Assembly (NCBI RefSeq): GCF_900102515.1
Contig: NZ_FMVS01000007.1
Coordinates: forward strand, 1-64,000
Length of the DNA stretch: 64,000 nucleotides
Origin: Butyrivibrio sp. INlla14
GTDB lineage: Bacteria; Bacillota; Clostridia; Lachnospirales; Lachnospiraceae
Direction: 5' to 3'
Shown: positions 15,945 through 25,628 of the stretch, one piece after another
How positions within the stretch are numbered: the stretch's first letter is position 1
Layout of the letters: each line of letters opens with the position of its first letter
Position numbers and translations under genes: made by a program
Notes under the pieces: model-generated
The model's database searches: none
Told to the model about the DNA's origin: nothing
The model's input: only the letters and a program-made list of their open reading frames with translations

Positions 15945-16928
15945 ATGAAAAGGCAGTTTGTAAGAAAGATGTTTGCAATGATCGTTACAGGTATCATGGC
16001 AGCAGCTTTGGTTACAGGGTGTGGAAGTGAGACGGCTCTTGAGGGGGAGCCGACTACTGAAACAGCCATCGAGGAAACTTCCGTTGCCTTGTCTGACAGC
16101 GTAGAGGGGACGGATGGTCAGGCAGAGACAGCAGAAAACGAGATGGTTGCTCCTTATTTCAAAAAAGGTGTTTACGTAAATTATTCTGCAGAAGCAGAAA
16201 ACCCACCAAAAACCTATTTCTATGTTTTCAATACCGATGGGTATGGTAGAACAGAAGATGGCGCCAATGATGGCATTGGTCTTCCATTTGACTGCACACA
16301 GGCAGGAGGAAAGGTTAATTTCTTCTTTGGTGGTTCCGATGAGAAACAGGAAGTATTCATCATAACAAGCGTTGAGAATGGCGTTGTTAACGGATATTTC
16401 GAAGGCGCCGAGGACCGCGAACTAGTATTTGAGCCAGTTGCTGATGCTGATCCAGACACATTTATGTCTGTAAACTACCTCAGCGATGGGGAGTATGTTT
16501 ATAGAGATGCAAACGGATGGAGCATCAAATATGACCCGAACTACTTTGACATCACACAGGACGGACCAATGGTTTCAATCGTATACACTGGAGAGTGCGC
16601 TGGAACTAATATGGTGCTTGTAACTTATGATGTTGAGCACAACGGAAAGGCTGCTCGAGACGAGAGAGTTCAGTCCTGGGGCGAAAAAGCTACATTTCAG
16701 GATTCTATTTTCCCAGGAACAGAGGATGTTACAGGCTACTGGGCTATGCTTCCTCCTGAAGAGGACGGGTCAGGAATGTACATGACATCTGTGTCAAGAG
16801 ATTACATGGATGGTTCACTTACATTTGAACTTACAGGCCACAACAGCGGAGATGAGATGGCGGATATGGAAGTTTCAGACCGCATGGCTATGATCATTGA
16901 TTCACTTCAGTTTGATTCTGCGCAGTGA
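15945..16928 (+). CDS. Secreted lipoprotein of unknown function
   Basis: 327 residues. The N-terminus has lysines, a hydrophobic stretch (MFAMIVTGIMAAALVTG) and a lipobox LVTG-C, so it is a likely lipoprotein anchored outside the membrane. An acidic, Thr/Glu-rich linker (residues ~30-65) precedes two beta-rich regions. No catalytic motif is recognised. It is transcribed away from the TIR pseudogene and ends at the terminator at 17064-17111. Confidence 0.7.
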   Translation: MKRQFVRKMFAMIVTGIMAAALVTGCGSETALEGEPTTETAIEETSVALSDSVEGTDGQAETAENEMVAPYFKKGVYVNYSAEAENPPKTYFYVFNTDGYGRTEDGANDGIGLPFDCTQAGGKVNFFFGGSDEKQEVFIITSVENGVVNGYFEGAEDRELVFEPVADADPDTFMSVNYLSDGEYVYRDANGWSIKYDPNYFDITQDGPMVSIVYTGECAGTNMVLVTYDVEHNGKAARDERVQSWGEKATFQDSIFPGTEDVTGYWAMLPPEEDGSGMYMTSVSRDYMDGSLTFELTGHNSGDEMADMEVSDRMAMIIDSLQFDSAQ

Positions 16929-17063
16929 TTGCAGCCAATGAGCCAGAATATTTGGTAAGTTTAGAAGTGATTTACAAGATTAGTATGTAAAAGAGATATG
17001 TTTAGCAGGGTTCAGAAGTTAAAAGAGATGGTTTTCTATCAGGGGTAAAGTTTTCATACGTTT

Positions 17064-17111
17064 AAAAGAGTCTGGAGATTTGTGACAAGCGCACAAGCCT
17101 CCAGACTCTTT
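17064..17111 (+). terminator. Rho-independent terminator after the lipoprotein gene
   Basis: Perfect 13-bp arms AAAGAGTCTGGAG and CTCCAGACTCTTT around a 22-nt loop, followed by TGCTTTAT. Confidence 0.8.
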
Positions 17112-17299
17112 GCTTTATATTGGACTGAACATGTACTGTATCATCGTTAATGGTTTATTTATGTTCTGGGAAAAATTATCATAGTTTTAATAGAATTATT
17201 ATCACTTCCCTATTGATTTATTATTGAACATGGGTTAATATCATTAAACGGTAATTGATTATTCAAGGTCAGTTTCAGCAGTCAATTATATATGAAGTT

Positions 17300-17457
17300 C
17301 TCTTATTCAGAGTGGTGGAGGTACATAGGACCGATGAAGCCACGGCAACCCCTTTTTGATAAGGAAGGTGCCAACCTGAGCGTGCAGGCGCTTGTATTTA
17401 CATGAGCGTATCAAGAGTAGATATCACGGGTTGATATTACTCAACGAGCAATAAGAG
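17300..17457 (+). promoter_or_regulatory. SAM-I (S-box) riboswitch
   Basis: The P1 stem is CTCTTAT at 17300-17306 with ATAAGAG at 17451-17457. Inside are the conserved S-box elements in order: CAGAGTGGTGGAGG, GACCGATGAAGCCACGGCAA, a P3 region with GGAAGGTGCCAA-CCTGAGCG, and a long variable arm. It lies in front of metK, which makes the ligand, so binding of S-adenosylmethionine should favour the downstream terminator and lower MetK synthesis. Confidence 0.95.
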
Positions 17458-17478
17458 GATCTGAAACGTCAATCAGTT

Positions 17479-17519
17479 CCGCTTGTTTGTGTAGCACGCA
17501 CCAAATAAGCGGATTTTTT
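17479..17519 (+). terminator. Riboswitch-controlled terminator
   Basis: CCGCTTGTTTG and CAAATAAGCGG form the stem (one bulge), followed by TTTTTT at 17514-17519. It sits between the S-box aptamer and metK and is the expression platform. Confidence 0.85.
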
Positions 17520-17583
17520 GTGCGAGTTAAGTCAGAGATATCCGAATCTGCCTTAACGAAGCAGCTAAAAGAAAGGAAAAAAT

Positions 17584-18774
17584 ATGGATAAGTTTATTTT
17601 CACATCAGAATCAGTTACAGAAGGACATCCAGACAAGATCTGCGATAACATTTCTGACGCTATCCTTGATGCTTGCATGGAGCAGGACCCAATGAGCCGT
17701 GTAGCTTGCGAGACAGCAACATGCACAGGTTTCGTTCTCATCACAGGTGAGATCACAACAAAGGCACATGTTGACTACGCTAAGATCGCACGTGAGACAA
17801 TCAAAGAGATCGGCTATGATGATTCAGCCAAGGGCTTTGATGGCAACACATGTGCAGTACTTGTAGCACTTGATCAGCAGTCAGCTGATATCGCTATGGG
17901 TGTTGATAAGGCTCTTGAGGCTAGAGAGAACCAGATGACAGATGAGCAGCTTGAAGCTATCGGTGCTGGTGACCAGGGTATGATGTTTGGTTATGCTACA
18001 AACGAGACAGAAGAGTACATGCCATACGCTATCAGCCTTGCACACAAGCTTACCAAGAAGCTTACAGAAGTTAGAAAGAATGGAACTCTTCCATATCTTA
18101 GAGCAGATGGTAAGAGCCAGGTTTCTGTTGAGTATGATGAGAACGGCAAGGTTAAGAGACTTGAAGCTATCGTTATTTCAACTCAGCACGATGAGAAGGT
18201 TACACAGGAGCAGATCCACGCAGACATCAGAAAGTACGTTATCGATGCTGTAGTTGATCTTGCACTTGTTGATGACAATACTAAGATCTATATCAATCCA
18301 ACAGGACGTTTTGTTATCGGCGGACCTCAGGGTGATGCTGGCCTTACAGGACGTAAGATCATCGTTGATACTTACGGAGGAGCAGCTCGTCACGGCGGCG
18401 GTGCTTTCTCTGGTAAGGACTGCACAAAGGTTGACCGTTCTGCAGCATATGCAGCAAGATACGTTGCCAAGAATATCGTAGCAGCTGGTCTTGCAGACAG
18501 AGCAGAGATCCAGATTTCTTACGCTATCGGTGTTGCACAGCCTACATCAGTTCTTGTTGATACATTTGGAACTGGTAAGGTTTCTGATGAGAAGCTCACA
18601 GAGGCAGTTCGTAAGGTATTTGACCTTCGTCCAGCTGGTATCATCAAGATGCTCGACCTTCGTCGTCCTATCTACAAGCAGACAGCAGCTTACGGCCACT
18701 TCGGACGTAACGACCTCAACCTTCCTTGGGAGCAGACAGATAAGGTTTCAGAGCTCCAGGCAGCAGTACAGTAA
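17584..18774 (+). CDS. metK: S-adenosylmethionine synthase
   Basis: 396 residues, the usual length. It joins ATP and methionine to give S-adenosylmethionine, releasing phosphate and diphosphate. Visible signatures are [15 protein letters not shown] at the N-terminus (ATP-binding His and Asp), [12 protein letters not shown] (the family hexapeptide region), [20 protein letters not shown] and [19 protein letters not shown] (the P-loop-like signature). An AAAGGAAA ribosome site precedes the ATG. Its codon use is strongly biased (CTT, GTT, ATC), as in the neighbouring highly expressed genes. It is controlled by the S-box upstream. Confidence 0.97.
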   Translation: MDKFIFTSESVTEGHPDKICDNISDAILDACMEQDPMSRVACETATCTGFVLITGEITTKAHVDYAKIARETIKEIGYDDSAKGFDGNTCAVLVALDQQSADIAMGVDKALEARENQMTDEQLEAIGAGDQGMMFGYATNETEEYMPYAISLAHKLTKKLTEVRKNGTLPYLRADGKSQVSVEYDENGKVKRLEAIVISTQHDEKVTQEQIHADIRKYVIDAVVDLALVDDNTKIYINPTGRFVIGGPQGDAGLTGRKIIVDTYGGAARHGGGAFSGKDCTKVDRSAAYAARYVAKNIVAAGLADRAEIQISYAIGVAQPTSVLVDTFGTGKVSDEKLTEAVRKVFDLRPAGIIKMLDLRRPIYKQTAAYGHFGRNDLNLPWEQTDKVSELQAAVQ

Positions 18775-18798
18775 TCGTTAACTAAAAGCGCATTTTAT

Positions 18799-18830
18799 AA
18801 TCCCGCTGATTTGTATAAATTAGCGGGATT
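18799..18830 (+). terminator. Rho-independent terminator after metK
   Basis: AATCCCGCTGATTT and AAATTAGCGGGATT form an almost perfect 14-bp stem with a 4-nt loop, extended by outer GCGCAT/ATGCG pairs. Confidence 0.75.
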
Positions 18831-18973
18831 ATTATGCGTAAAAATGGAAAGTGTTGCGAACGCAACATATTACCAAATGACTTTGTATAAAAAATGTAAC
18901 AAGGAATTACAGTGCAAAATAGCACTGATGATCATAGATGTAAAATATTGTTTATGTAAGAGGAGAATTAAAT

Positions 18974-19468
18974 ATGAAAAGAGCAAACGCACAGGATATG
19001 AACATGATGCTTGATGGAATGTTACTTCCAGGAGATGCCTATAACGTAAAGGTTTTTGCACAGATTATTCCTACAAGCCCAATTTATTATCTTACAATGT
19101 GTGGTGGGGCACTTGGAGCACTTATAGGTGGTCTTTTCCAGGATGAGTTTGGTTCAGCTAGATTACACAACGCATACATTGGATTCACAAATAACTCAAT
19201 GAATTTTGCAGTTCTTGATGATTGGCATATTGACAAGTTCGCATTGGCCAAGACATTTAGCCTTGCAGATATCACAAAGGTTAATTTTACTGATAAAATG
19301 GTTGCTTTCCAGGCTACAATCTGGTTTGGTAAAAAGAAGGTTCGTATTTCTATTCCTAAAAAGGTTAGAAAGACAGATCTTGCGCAGCAGGCAGATTGCA
19401 TTGCAGTTATCAAGGACTACCTCACACAGGTAAAGAATGCAATAAAGGCTCAGAAGAAAGCTGCCTGA
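18974..19468 (+). CDS. Small PH-like domain protein of unknown function
   Basis: 164 residues with a GAGGAG ribosome site. One hydrophobic, Gly-rich stretch (YYLTMCGGALGALIGGLF) is followed by a beta-rich domain (NAYIGFTNNSMNFAVLDDW, ADITKVNFTDKMVAFQATIW) and a lysine-rich C-terminus. The pattern recalls bacterial PH-like domains, but no specific function can be given. It stands alone between two terminators. Confidence 0.6.
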   Translation: MKRANAQDMNMMLDGMLLPGDAYNVKVFAQIIPTSPIYYLTMCGGALGALIGGLFQDEFGSARLHNAYIGFTNNSMNFAVLDDWHIDKFALAKTFSLADITKVNFTDKMVAFQATIWFGKKKVRISIPKKVRKTDLAQQADCIAVIKDYLTQVKNAIKAQKKAA

Positions 19469-19515
19469 TGTAAAGACAATAGATTTCAAAATATAGATAT
19501 TAGAAAAAGCTACAT

Positions 19516-19557
19516 AAAAGGAGTTTTCACTTGATAGTAAAAGTGAAAACTCCTTTT
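19516..19557. terminator. Bidirectional terminator between the PH-like gene and dnaE
   Basis: Perfect 17-bp arms (AAAAGGAGTTTTCACTT and its complement) with an 8-nt loop, and T-rich sequence on both outer sides. It serves the plus-strand gene ending at 19468 and the minus-strand dnaE ending at 19576. Confidence 0.85.
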
Positions 19558-19575
19558 TAGAATTTTTTTATGTAC

Positions 19576-22500
19576 TTATGTCATCTGCACATTCTCTTTG
19601 CCAAGTAGCTCCTCCAAAGCTTCTATAGTCACCTTGTCAGCCTTTATAGACTTGGATCTTCCAAGCTTTTTGATCTGCTTGGTATCTGTCAGGTAAATGC
19701 TGATCTCGTCACGGCCATCGCTGCTTGCAATGATCTTTTCAAGAGCATCGACTTTAGATTCGTAAGTATCTTTATTAGGGAATCTCAGCCACACAGTCTT
19801 GGCTACTTCGTCAAATAGCTGAATCTTGCTGGCAATTAGCTTGGCATCCCTCTCATCTTCTACAGAAACACGGCCTTCTATAAAGACCTTGGCATCTTCA
19901 TCGAGCCTTCCGGCGTTTGCTTCGTAGGTCTTAGGAAAGACAATAACTTCCACAGAACCCACAAGATCTTCAAGAGTGATAAAGGCCATAATCTGGTCAT
20001 TTTTGGTGTATTTTATTTTTTTCTCACTGATGATTCCACCGATAGTTACTGTTGAGCCATCCTGAACCTCAGGAGAACCGCTCTCATCATCAAGATAAAA
20101 ATCTGTGGTAGTGTTTGTGATCTTCTTTTTCCACATACCAACGTATTCTTCAAGAGGGTGGCCTGAAACATAGATTCCAAGTACCTCTTTCTCGAATTCA
20201 AGCATCAGCTCCCTTGGGAATTCGCCAACATTAGGAAGCGGAATCTCGTATTCTTTTTTGGCTTCTTCTCCAGCAAAATCAAACAAAGTCATCTGACCTG
20301 CCATGACATTTCTGCCAGAACTGTGGAGCTGGTCCATTATCTGGGAGTAAACCGTCATGTGCTGTTTGCGGGTTCCTTCAAAGCAATCAAAAGCTCCAGC
20401 CTTTATAAAGTTTTCCACAGCGCGTTTATTAACATCATTCTCACGACCTGACATTCTTGTCAGAAAATCGTTGATTGTCTTAAATTTTCCGTGGAGCTTT
20501 CTCTCTTTTACAATAGAGGCTATGACTGGCCTTCCGATACCCTTAATGGCAGTGAGGGCATAACGAATAGCTTTCTTATGCCCAGGGGCACAAGTTACTA
20601 CAGCTCCGGTGATAGGTTTGTCATTTTCTGATGCCTCAACTTCGGTAACGGAGAAGCCATCAAAGCCCTCATTTATATCAGGTGGTAAAAGAGCTATCCC
20701 CATATTTCTACAGCTCATGATATAGCCGGAAACCTTGCCCGGATTATCGATTACAGAAGTCATGAGAGCTGCCATGAATTCTACAGGATAGTAGTATTTA
20801 AGCCAGGCTGTCTGTAGGGCAACAACTGCATAGCAGGCAGCATGGGACTTGTTGAAAGCATACTTGGCAAAATCCATCATGGAATCATAGATGGCGTTAG
20901 CGACTTCTGGAGCGATACCCTTGGAAGCGCAACCAGGAACGTTTTCCTCTAGATTACCATTTACGAAATTAGCTCGTTCAACCTCCATGACATGTTGTTT
21001 CTTTTTACTCATGGCACGGCGAACAAGGTCAGCTCGGCCAAGAGTGTAGCCGCCTAGCTGCTGAACTATCTGCATAACCTGCTCCTGGTAAACGATACAG
21101 CCATAGGTTGGCTTCAAGATTGGCTCTAGCTCAGGCGTCTGGTAGGTAATGGAGCCGGCATCATTTTTTCCTGATATATATTTAGGAATAAAGTCCATTG
21201 GACCTGGGCGGTAAAGAGATATGCCCGCTATGATATCCTCCAGGGACTGGGGCTTAAGCTCCTTCATGAAGGATTGCATTCCTCCGGATTCCAGCTGGAA
21301 TATACCATCGCACTTGCCACTTCCGATAAGGCCAAGGACATTAGGGTCGTTGTAGTCTATTTCATCTATATTTATATAGTTAGGATCACCAAGCCTTGCA
21401 CCCAGAGAATTGTTGGCAAAACGTACAGCATCCTTGATAACAGTAAGAGTGCGGAGTCCCAAAAAGTCCATCTTCAGAAGCCCCAGCTCCTCAATTGTTG
21501 TCATTGTAAACTGAGTGGTTACGTTTCCTTCTGCAGAGCGGGAGAGAGGAACAAGATCCTCTGCCGGAGCTGAGCAGATAACGACACCGGCCGCATGAAT
21601 AGAGGTGTGACGTGGAAGTCCTTCAAGCTTTTTACACATATCGATCAGTTTGTGAACAGTTTCGTCAGTCTCATACTGGGTCCTAAGCTCAGGATTCATC
21701 TTGAGGGCCAGATCCAGAGTCATGTTGAGCTCCTGAGGAACCATCTTGGAAATATTGTCTCCAAAGCTATAAGGAAGATCCATAACTCTGGCTACATCAC
21801 GGATGACGCCCTTGGCAGCCAGGGTTCCAAAGGTTATGATCTGCACAACCTTGTCAGCACCATACTTTTCAGTTACGTAATCTATTACATCCTGGCGTCT
21901 CTCGTACTCGAAGTCCACGTCGATATCAGGCATGGATACACGCTCAGGATTAAGGAATCTCTCAAAAAGAAGATCGTACTTTATAGGATCAATGTTGGTG
22001 ATATGCATGCAATAGGAAACGATACTTCCGGCAGCGGAGCCTCTTCCCGGGCCAACAGCGATGCCATTTTCGCGGCAATAGTTGATGTAGTCCCATACAA
22101 TAAGGAAATAATCAACATAGCCCATGCGCTTGATGACACCAAGCTCGTAGTCAAGCTTCTCTTTTAACGTGCCATCATCATCGGGATAGCGCTCATGAAG
22201 GCCATCAAGACAGAGTTTATTAAGGTAAGTCCAGGAATCATAACCTTCTGGAACCTCGAAATGAGGCAACTTGGTGACACCAAACTCAATTTCAACATTA
22301 CATCTGTCCGCAATCTTCTGAGTGTTGTCGATAGCTTCCTGTGCATAAGGGAAAAGAGATCTCATCTCTTCCTCGCTCTTGACATAGTACTGGCCGCCTT
22401 CGTAGCGCATACGGTCTTCGTCAGTAACCTTTTTGCCAGTCTGGATACACAATAGCAGGTCATGGGCCTCGGCATCGTCAGCATAGGTGTAATGACAGTC

Positions 22501-23115
22501 ATTGGTTGCAACCAGCGGAATATCAAGCTCCTGTGAAAGAGCCATTAGAGATGCGTTAACATGCCTCTGCTCAGGAATTCCGTGATCCTGAAGCTCTAAA
22601 AAGAAATTGCCATGGCCAAAGATATTGTCGAGGCGGATTGCTGCCTCTTTTGCCTTATCTGGTGCACCCTTAACGATATTCCTGGGAATTTCACCAGCAA
22701 GGCAGGCAGAAAGCGCAATTATACCCTCGTGATATTGCTCAAGAAGTTCCATGTCAACACGGGGGTTGTAATAATATCCCTCTGTAAAGCCGCGGCTTAC
22801 TATGTGGGATAAATTGGCATATCCTACATTGTTCTCGGCAAGAAGCACCAGGTGATAGTATCTGTCGTCAGTCTGGGCGGACTCTTTATCAAAGCGAGAT
22901 CCAGGAGCCACATAGACTTCGCACCCGATAACTGGATTGATGCCCTCTGCGCGACAAGCCTTATAAAAATCAATAACCCCGTACATGACACCATGGTCAG
23001 TGATAGCACCAGCTGTCATGCCAAGGTCCTTCAGACGCTTAACATATTCTTTTATCTTATTGGAACCGTCCAAAAGAGAATATTCAGTGTGGACGTGCAA
23101 ATGAGTAAATGCCAT
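19576..23115 (-). CDS. dnaE: DNA polymerase III alpha subunit
   Basis: 1179 residues. The N-terminal PHP domain starts FTHLHVHTEYSLLDGSNKI and keeps TDHGVMYG. The polymerase core has GPGRGSAAGSIVSYCMHIT and MPDIDVDFEYERRQDVIDYV with catalytic aspartates, then GIFQLESGGMQ and YQEQVMQI. Near residue 1000 an OB-fold begins (VTIGGIISEKKIKYTKND). It is the DnaE replicative or error-prone polymerase of Firmicutes, not PolC: there is no exonuclease insertion within the PHP domain. It is divergent from pfkA. Confidence 0.95.
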   Translation of the reverse strand: MAFTHLHVHTEYSLLDGSNKIKEYVKRLKDLGMTAGAITDHGVMYGVIDFYKACRAEGINPVIGCEVYVAPGSRFDKESAQTDDRYYHLVLLAENNVGYANLSHIVSRGFTEGYYYNPRVDMELLEQYHEGIIALSACLAGEIPRNIVKGAPDKAKEAAIRLDNIFGHGNFFLELQDHGIPEQRHVNASLMALSQELDIPLVATNDCHYTYADDAEAHDLLLCIQTGKKVTDEDRMRYEGGQYYVKSEEEMRSLFPYAQEAIDNTQKIADRCNVEIEFGVTKLPHFEVPEGYDSWTYLNKLCLDGLHERYPDDDGTLKEKLDYELGVIKRMGYVDYFLIVWDYINYCRENGIAVGPGRGSAAGSIVSYCMHITNIDPIKYDLLFERFLNPERVSMPDIDVDFEYERRQDVIDYVTEKYGADKVVQIITFGTLAAKGVIRDVARVMDLPYSFGDNISKMVPQELNMTLDLALKMNPELRTQYETDETVHKLIDMCKKLEGLPRHTSIHAAGVVICSAPAEDLVPLSRSAEGNVTTQFTMTTIEELGLLKMDFLGLRTLTVIKDAVRFANNSLGARLGDPNYINIDEIDYNDPNVLGLIGSGKCDGIFQLESGGMQSFMKELKPQSLEDIIAGISLYRPGPMDFIPKYISGKNDAGSITYQTPELEPILKPTYGCIVYQEQVMQIVQQLGGYTLGRADLVRRAMSKKKQHVMEVERANFVNGNLEENVPGCASKGIAPEVANAIYDSMMDFAKYAFNKSHAACYAVVALQTAWLKYYYPVEFMAALMTSVIDNPGKVSGYIMSCRNMGIALLPPDINEGFDGFSVTEVEASENDKPITGAVVTCAPGHKKAIRYALTAIKGIGRPVIASIVKERKLHGKFKTINDFLTRMSGRENDVNKRAVENFIKAGAFDCFEGTRKQHMTVYSQIMDQLHSSGRNVMAGQMTLFDFAGEEAKKEYEIPLPNVGEFPRELMLEFEKEVLGIYVSGHPLEEYVGMWKKKITNTTTDFYLDDESGSPEVQDGSTVTIGGIISEKKIKYTKNDQIMAFITLEDLVGSVEVIVFPKTYEANAGRLDEDAKVFIEGRVSVEDERDAKLIASKIQLFDEVAKTVWLRFPNKDTYESKVDALEKIIASSDGRDEISIYLTDTKQIKKLGRSKSIKADKVTIEALEELLGKENVQMT

Positions 23116-23311
23116 TATTGTTTCCCCAAAACTTTTTAAATATATGAGGAAATTATAACATAAATGGTGGGAAATTTATTGGATAAGCTGGAGAATCAGA
23201 ACAACTGGTCTATTGAAAACGGTAACTGAGGAAAAAGAGTCTCATATTTGCACAACAGATGAACAAAAAAACGATAAAAGTTAAAATTTCTTGAAATCGA
23301 TTTCATAAGGA

Positions 23312-23340
23312 TTGCAGATTAAAAAAACTTGCGATAATAT
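23312..23340 (+). promoter_or_regulatory. Predicted sigma-A promoter of pfkA
   Basis: TTGCAG at 23312-23317 and TAATAT at 23335-23340, 17 bp apart, about 125 bp upstream of the pfkA ATG. The A/T-rich 23.14-23.46 kb gap between dnaE and pfkA holds no open frame; nothing else is evident in it. Confidence 0.55.
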
Positions 23341-23464
23341 AAAAATAAGTATGACAAAGTATTGTCAATTCAAGGCATTTGTTATATATTTAATAAGATT
23401 TTTAAAGGAATAAATTTTTTTAATTGAATCATAGAATTCAATGTTATGAATCGAGGAAATAATT

Positions 23465-24433
23465 ATGGCGAAACAGATCAAAACTATTGGAGTTTTAACT
23501 AGTGGTGGTGACGCACCTGGAATGAACGCAGCAATCAGAGCTGTTGTTCGTAAATCCCTTGCAAATGGACTCAAGGTTAAGGGTATCAAGAAAGGTTACA
23601 TGGGTCTTCTTAACGAAGAGATCATCGATATGGACAGACGTAGCGTATCAGATATCATCCAGAAGGGTGGTACTATTCTTGGTACAGCTCGTTGTATGGA
23701 GTTCACAACAGCAGAGGGTCAGGCCAAGGGTGCTGAGATCTGCCGTAAGCATGGAATAGATGGTATGGTTGTTATCGGTGGTGACGGATCATACCGCGGA
23801 GCTCAGAAGCTTTCACAGCAGGGCATCAATACAGTAGGTATCCCAGGAACAATCGACCTTGATATCTCTTGCACAGACTATACAATCGGATTTGATACAG
23901 CTATCAACACAGCAATGGAGGCCATTGACAAGATCCGTGATACATCTTCTTCTCATGAGAGAGTTAGTATCGTAGAGGTTATGGGCCGTCATGCTGGATA
24001 TATCGCTCTTTGGTGCGCAATCGCTAACGGCGCTGATGACATCCTTCTTCCTGAGAAGTATGACTACAACGAGCAGAGAATCATCGACAACATCATCGAC
24101 AACCGTAAGAAGGGTAAGACACACCACATCATCGTTAATGCTGAGGGTATCGGACATTCAACATCTATGGCTCGTCGTATCGAGGCTGCAACAGGTCTTG
24201 AGACAAGAGCTTCTATCCTTGGTTACATGCAGCGTGGTGGTAGCCCAACATGTAAGGATCGTGTATATGCTTCTATGATGGGATGCTATGCAGCTGATAT
24301 CCTTGCTGCAGGCAAGACAAACAGAGTTGTTGGCTACAGAAACGGCCAGTTCGTTGATTATGACATCGACGAGGCTCTTGCAATGAAGAAGAACATCAAC
24401 GAGTACATGTACGAGATCGCTCGTATCCTTTAA
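23465..24433 (+). CDS. pfkA: 6-phosphofructokinase (ATP-type)
   Basis: 322 residues, full length. It phosphorylates fructose 6-phosphate in glycolysis. GVLTSGGDAPGMNAAIRAVV binds the ATP phosphates; GGDGSYRGAQKL has the Gly that marks ATP- rather than diphosphate-dependent enzymes; GIPGTIDLD..CTDYTIGFDTA contains the catalytic Asp; EVMGRHAGYIAL binds sugar phosphate. One oddity: the normally invariant Asn in GTID-N-D is Leu, and the following PG is SC. Both aspartates are kept. Codon use is strongly biased, as expected for a glycolytic gene. It ends before a strong terminator at 24466-24491. Confidence 0.95.
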   Translation: MAKQIKTIGVLTSGGDAPGMNAAIRAVVRKSLANGLKVKGIKKGYMGLLNEEIIDMDRRSVSDIIQKGGTILGTARCMEFTTAEGQAKGAEICRKHGIDGMVVIGGDGSYRGAQKLSQQGINTVGIPGTIDLDISCTDYTIGFDTAINTAMEAIDKIRDTSSSHERVSIVEVMGRHAGYIALWCAIANGADDILLPEKYDYNEQRIIDNIIDNRKKGKTHHIIVNAEGIGHSTSMARRIEAATGLETRASILGYMQRGGSPTCKDRVYASMMGCYAADILAAGKTNRVVGYRNGQFVDYDIDEALAMKKNINEYMYEIARIL

Positions 24434-24465
24434 TTTATTGGATGATAAGATATTTAGAAATTTTG

Positions 24466-24491
24466 ACGCGGCAGGATTATTCCTGCCGCGT
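24466..24491 (+). terminator. Terminator after pfkA
   Basis: ACGCGGCAGGA and TCCTGCCGCGT form a perfect 11-bp stem with a 4-nt loop, followed by TCTGTTGTT. Confidence 0.75.
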
Positions 24492-24687
24492 TCTGTTGTT
24501 CAAGACCGGCAAGCGAATGGGTGATTGCGCACAAAGTATGATATACTAAATCCATACACTTAGCGATATGAATCAAATGAATGAGCTATCGCGTTAGACT
24601 CGAGAAATGCTGGCTATCCAATATAGCTATTGAATGCAATTAGCCTGTAAAAAGAATTTTGATAGAAAAACAGTATGAGGAAATTAG

Positions 24688-25491
24688 ATGATAACAAGTA
24701 CAAGTAATGAGAGAGTCCGCAAGGTAGTAAGCCTTATGGAAAAGAGTAAAGCCCGCCGTGAGGAAGATGCCTTTGTAATAGAAGGAATGAAGATGCTAAG
24801 AGAGGCGCCTGTACTCCAGGTAAGGGAAGTCTATGTGACTGCAAGATTTCTTGATAAGGCTACGGAAGAGGATAAAGAAATTCTCTGGAGATACGGAGCT
24901 GAAGAGGTATCTGAGGATGTTATGAAGAAGATGGCCGCAACCCAGACACCGCAAGGAGTTTTGGCAGTTATCAGTCAGTATCATTACACTCTTGAGGAAG
25001 TTATTAAAGGCTACAACCAGGATGATGAAAATGCAAGACCACTGATGCTCATTCTTGAGAACATTCAGGACCCTGGAAATGTAGGAACAATGCTTCGTTC
25101 CGGAGAAGGGGCAGGAGTAACAGGAATTATCCTCAGCAAGGGATCTGCAGATATCTACAATCCCAAGGTTATCAGATCAACAATGGGTTCAATTTTCAGA
25201 ATGCCATTTATATATGTAGAAAGCGTCCCTCAGGTTCTTGAAACACTTAAGGCAAGCGGTATCCATACTTACGCTGCCCATCTTAAAGGGGAAAAGAACT
25301 ACGACGAATTCGACTATACGAAGCCAACAGCATTCCTTATAGGTAACGAGGGCAATGGACTTACAAAAGAGACTGCAGATGCAGCAGATACATACATTCT
25401 GATCCCGATGAAGGGCGAGGTTGAATCCATGAATGCGGCAACTTCCGCAGCAATTTTGACTTTTGAAGCATCCAGACAGAGAAGAGGATGA
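24688..25491 (+). CDS. TrmH/SpoU family RNA 2'-O-methyltransferase
   Basis: 267 residues. The SpoU knot motifs are complete: ILENIQDPGNVGTMLRSGEG (motif 1), FLIGNEGNGLTKE (motif 2) and IPMKGEVESMNAATSAAIL (motif 3). The N-terminal ~100 residues are the SpoU-sub-binding-like domain (RRVVS-type start, EDAFVIEGMKMLREA). The likely substrate is a ribose in rRNA or tRNA, close to RlmB/TsnR-like enzymes. The extended -10 element TGATATACT at 24539-24547 may be its promoter. Confidence 0.9.
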   Translation: MITSTSNERVRKVVSLMEKSKARREEDAFVIEGMKMLREAPVLQVREVYVTARFLDKATEEDKEILWRYGAEEVSEDVMKKMAATQTPQGVLAVISQYHYTLEEVIKGYNQDDENARPLMLILENIQDPGNVGTMLRSGEGAGVTGIILSKGSADIYNPKVIRSTMGSIFRMPFIYVESVPQVLETLKASGIHTYAAHLKGEKNYDEFDYTKPTAFLIGNEGNGLTKETADAADTYILIPMKGEVESMNAATSAAILTFEASRQRRG

Positions 25492-25628
25492 TGCAGCAAC
25501 TGAATTCAGATGCAAGCAATGTGGGTAATTATGTATGAGCAGTGCTGCACTAGCATCCATAATGGATAAAAGGATACTTTGGAATAGATAGTAATTATGA
25601 TAGAGAATCAGACACAAGGAGGCACGTT

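Noticed and set aside
21595..22167. 190-residue plus-strand frame within dnaE
   Set aside because: It is antisense to conserved polymerase motifs, without start signals; a shadow of dnaE.
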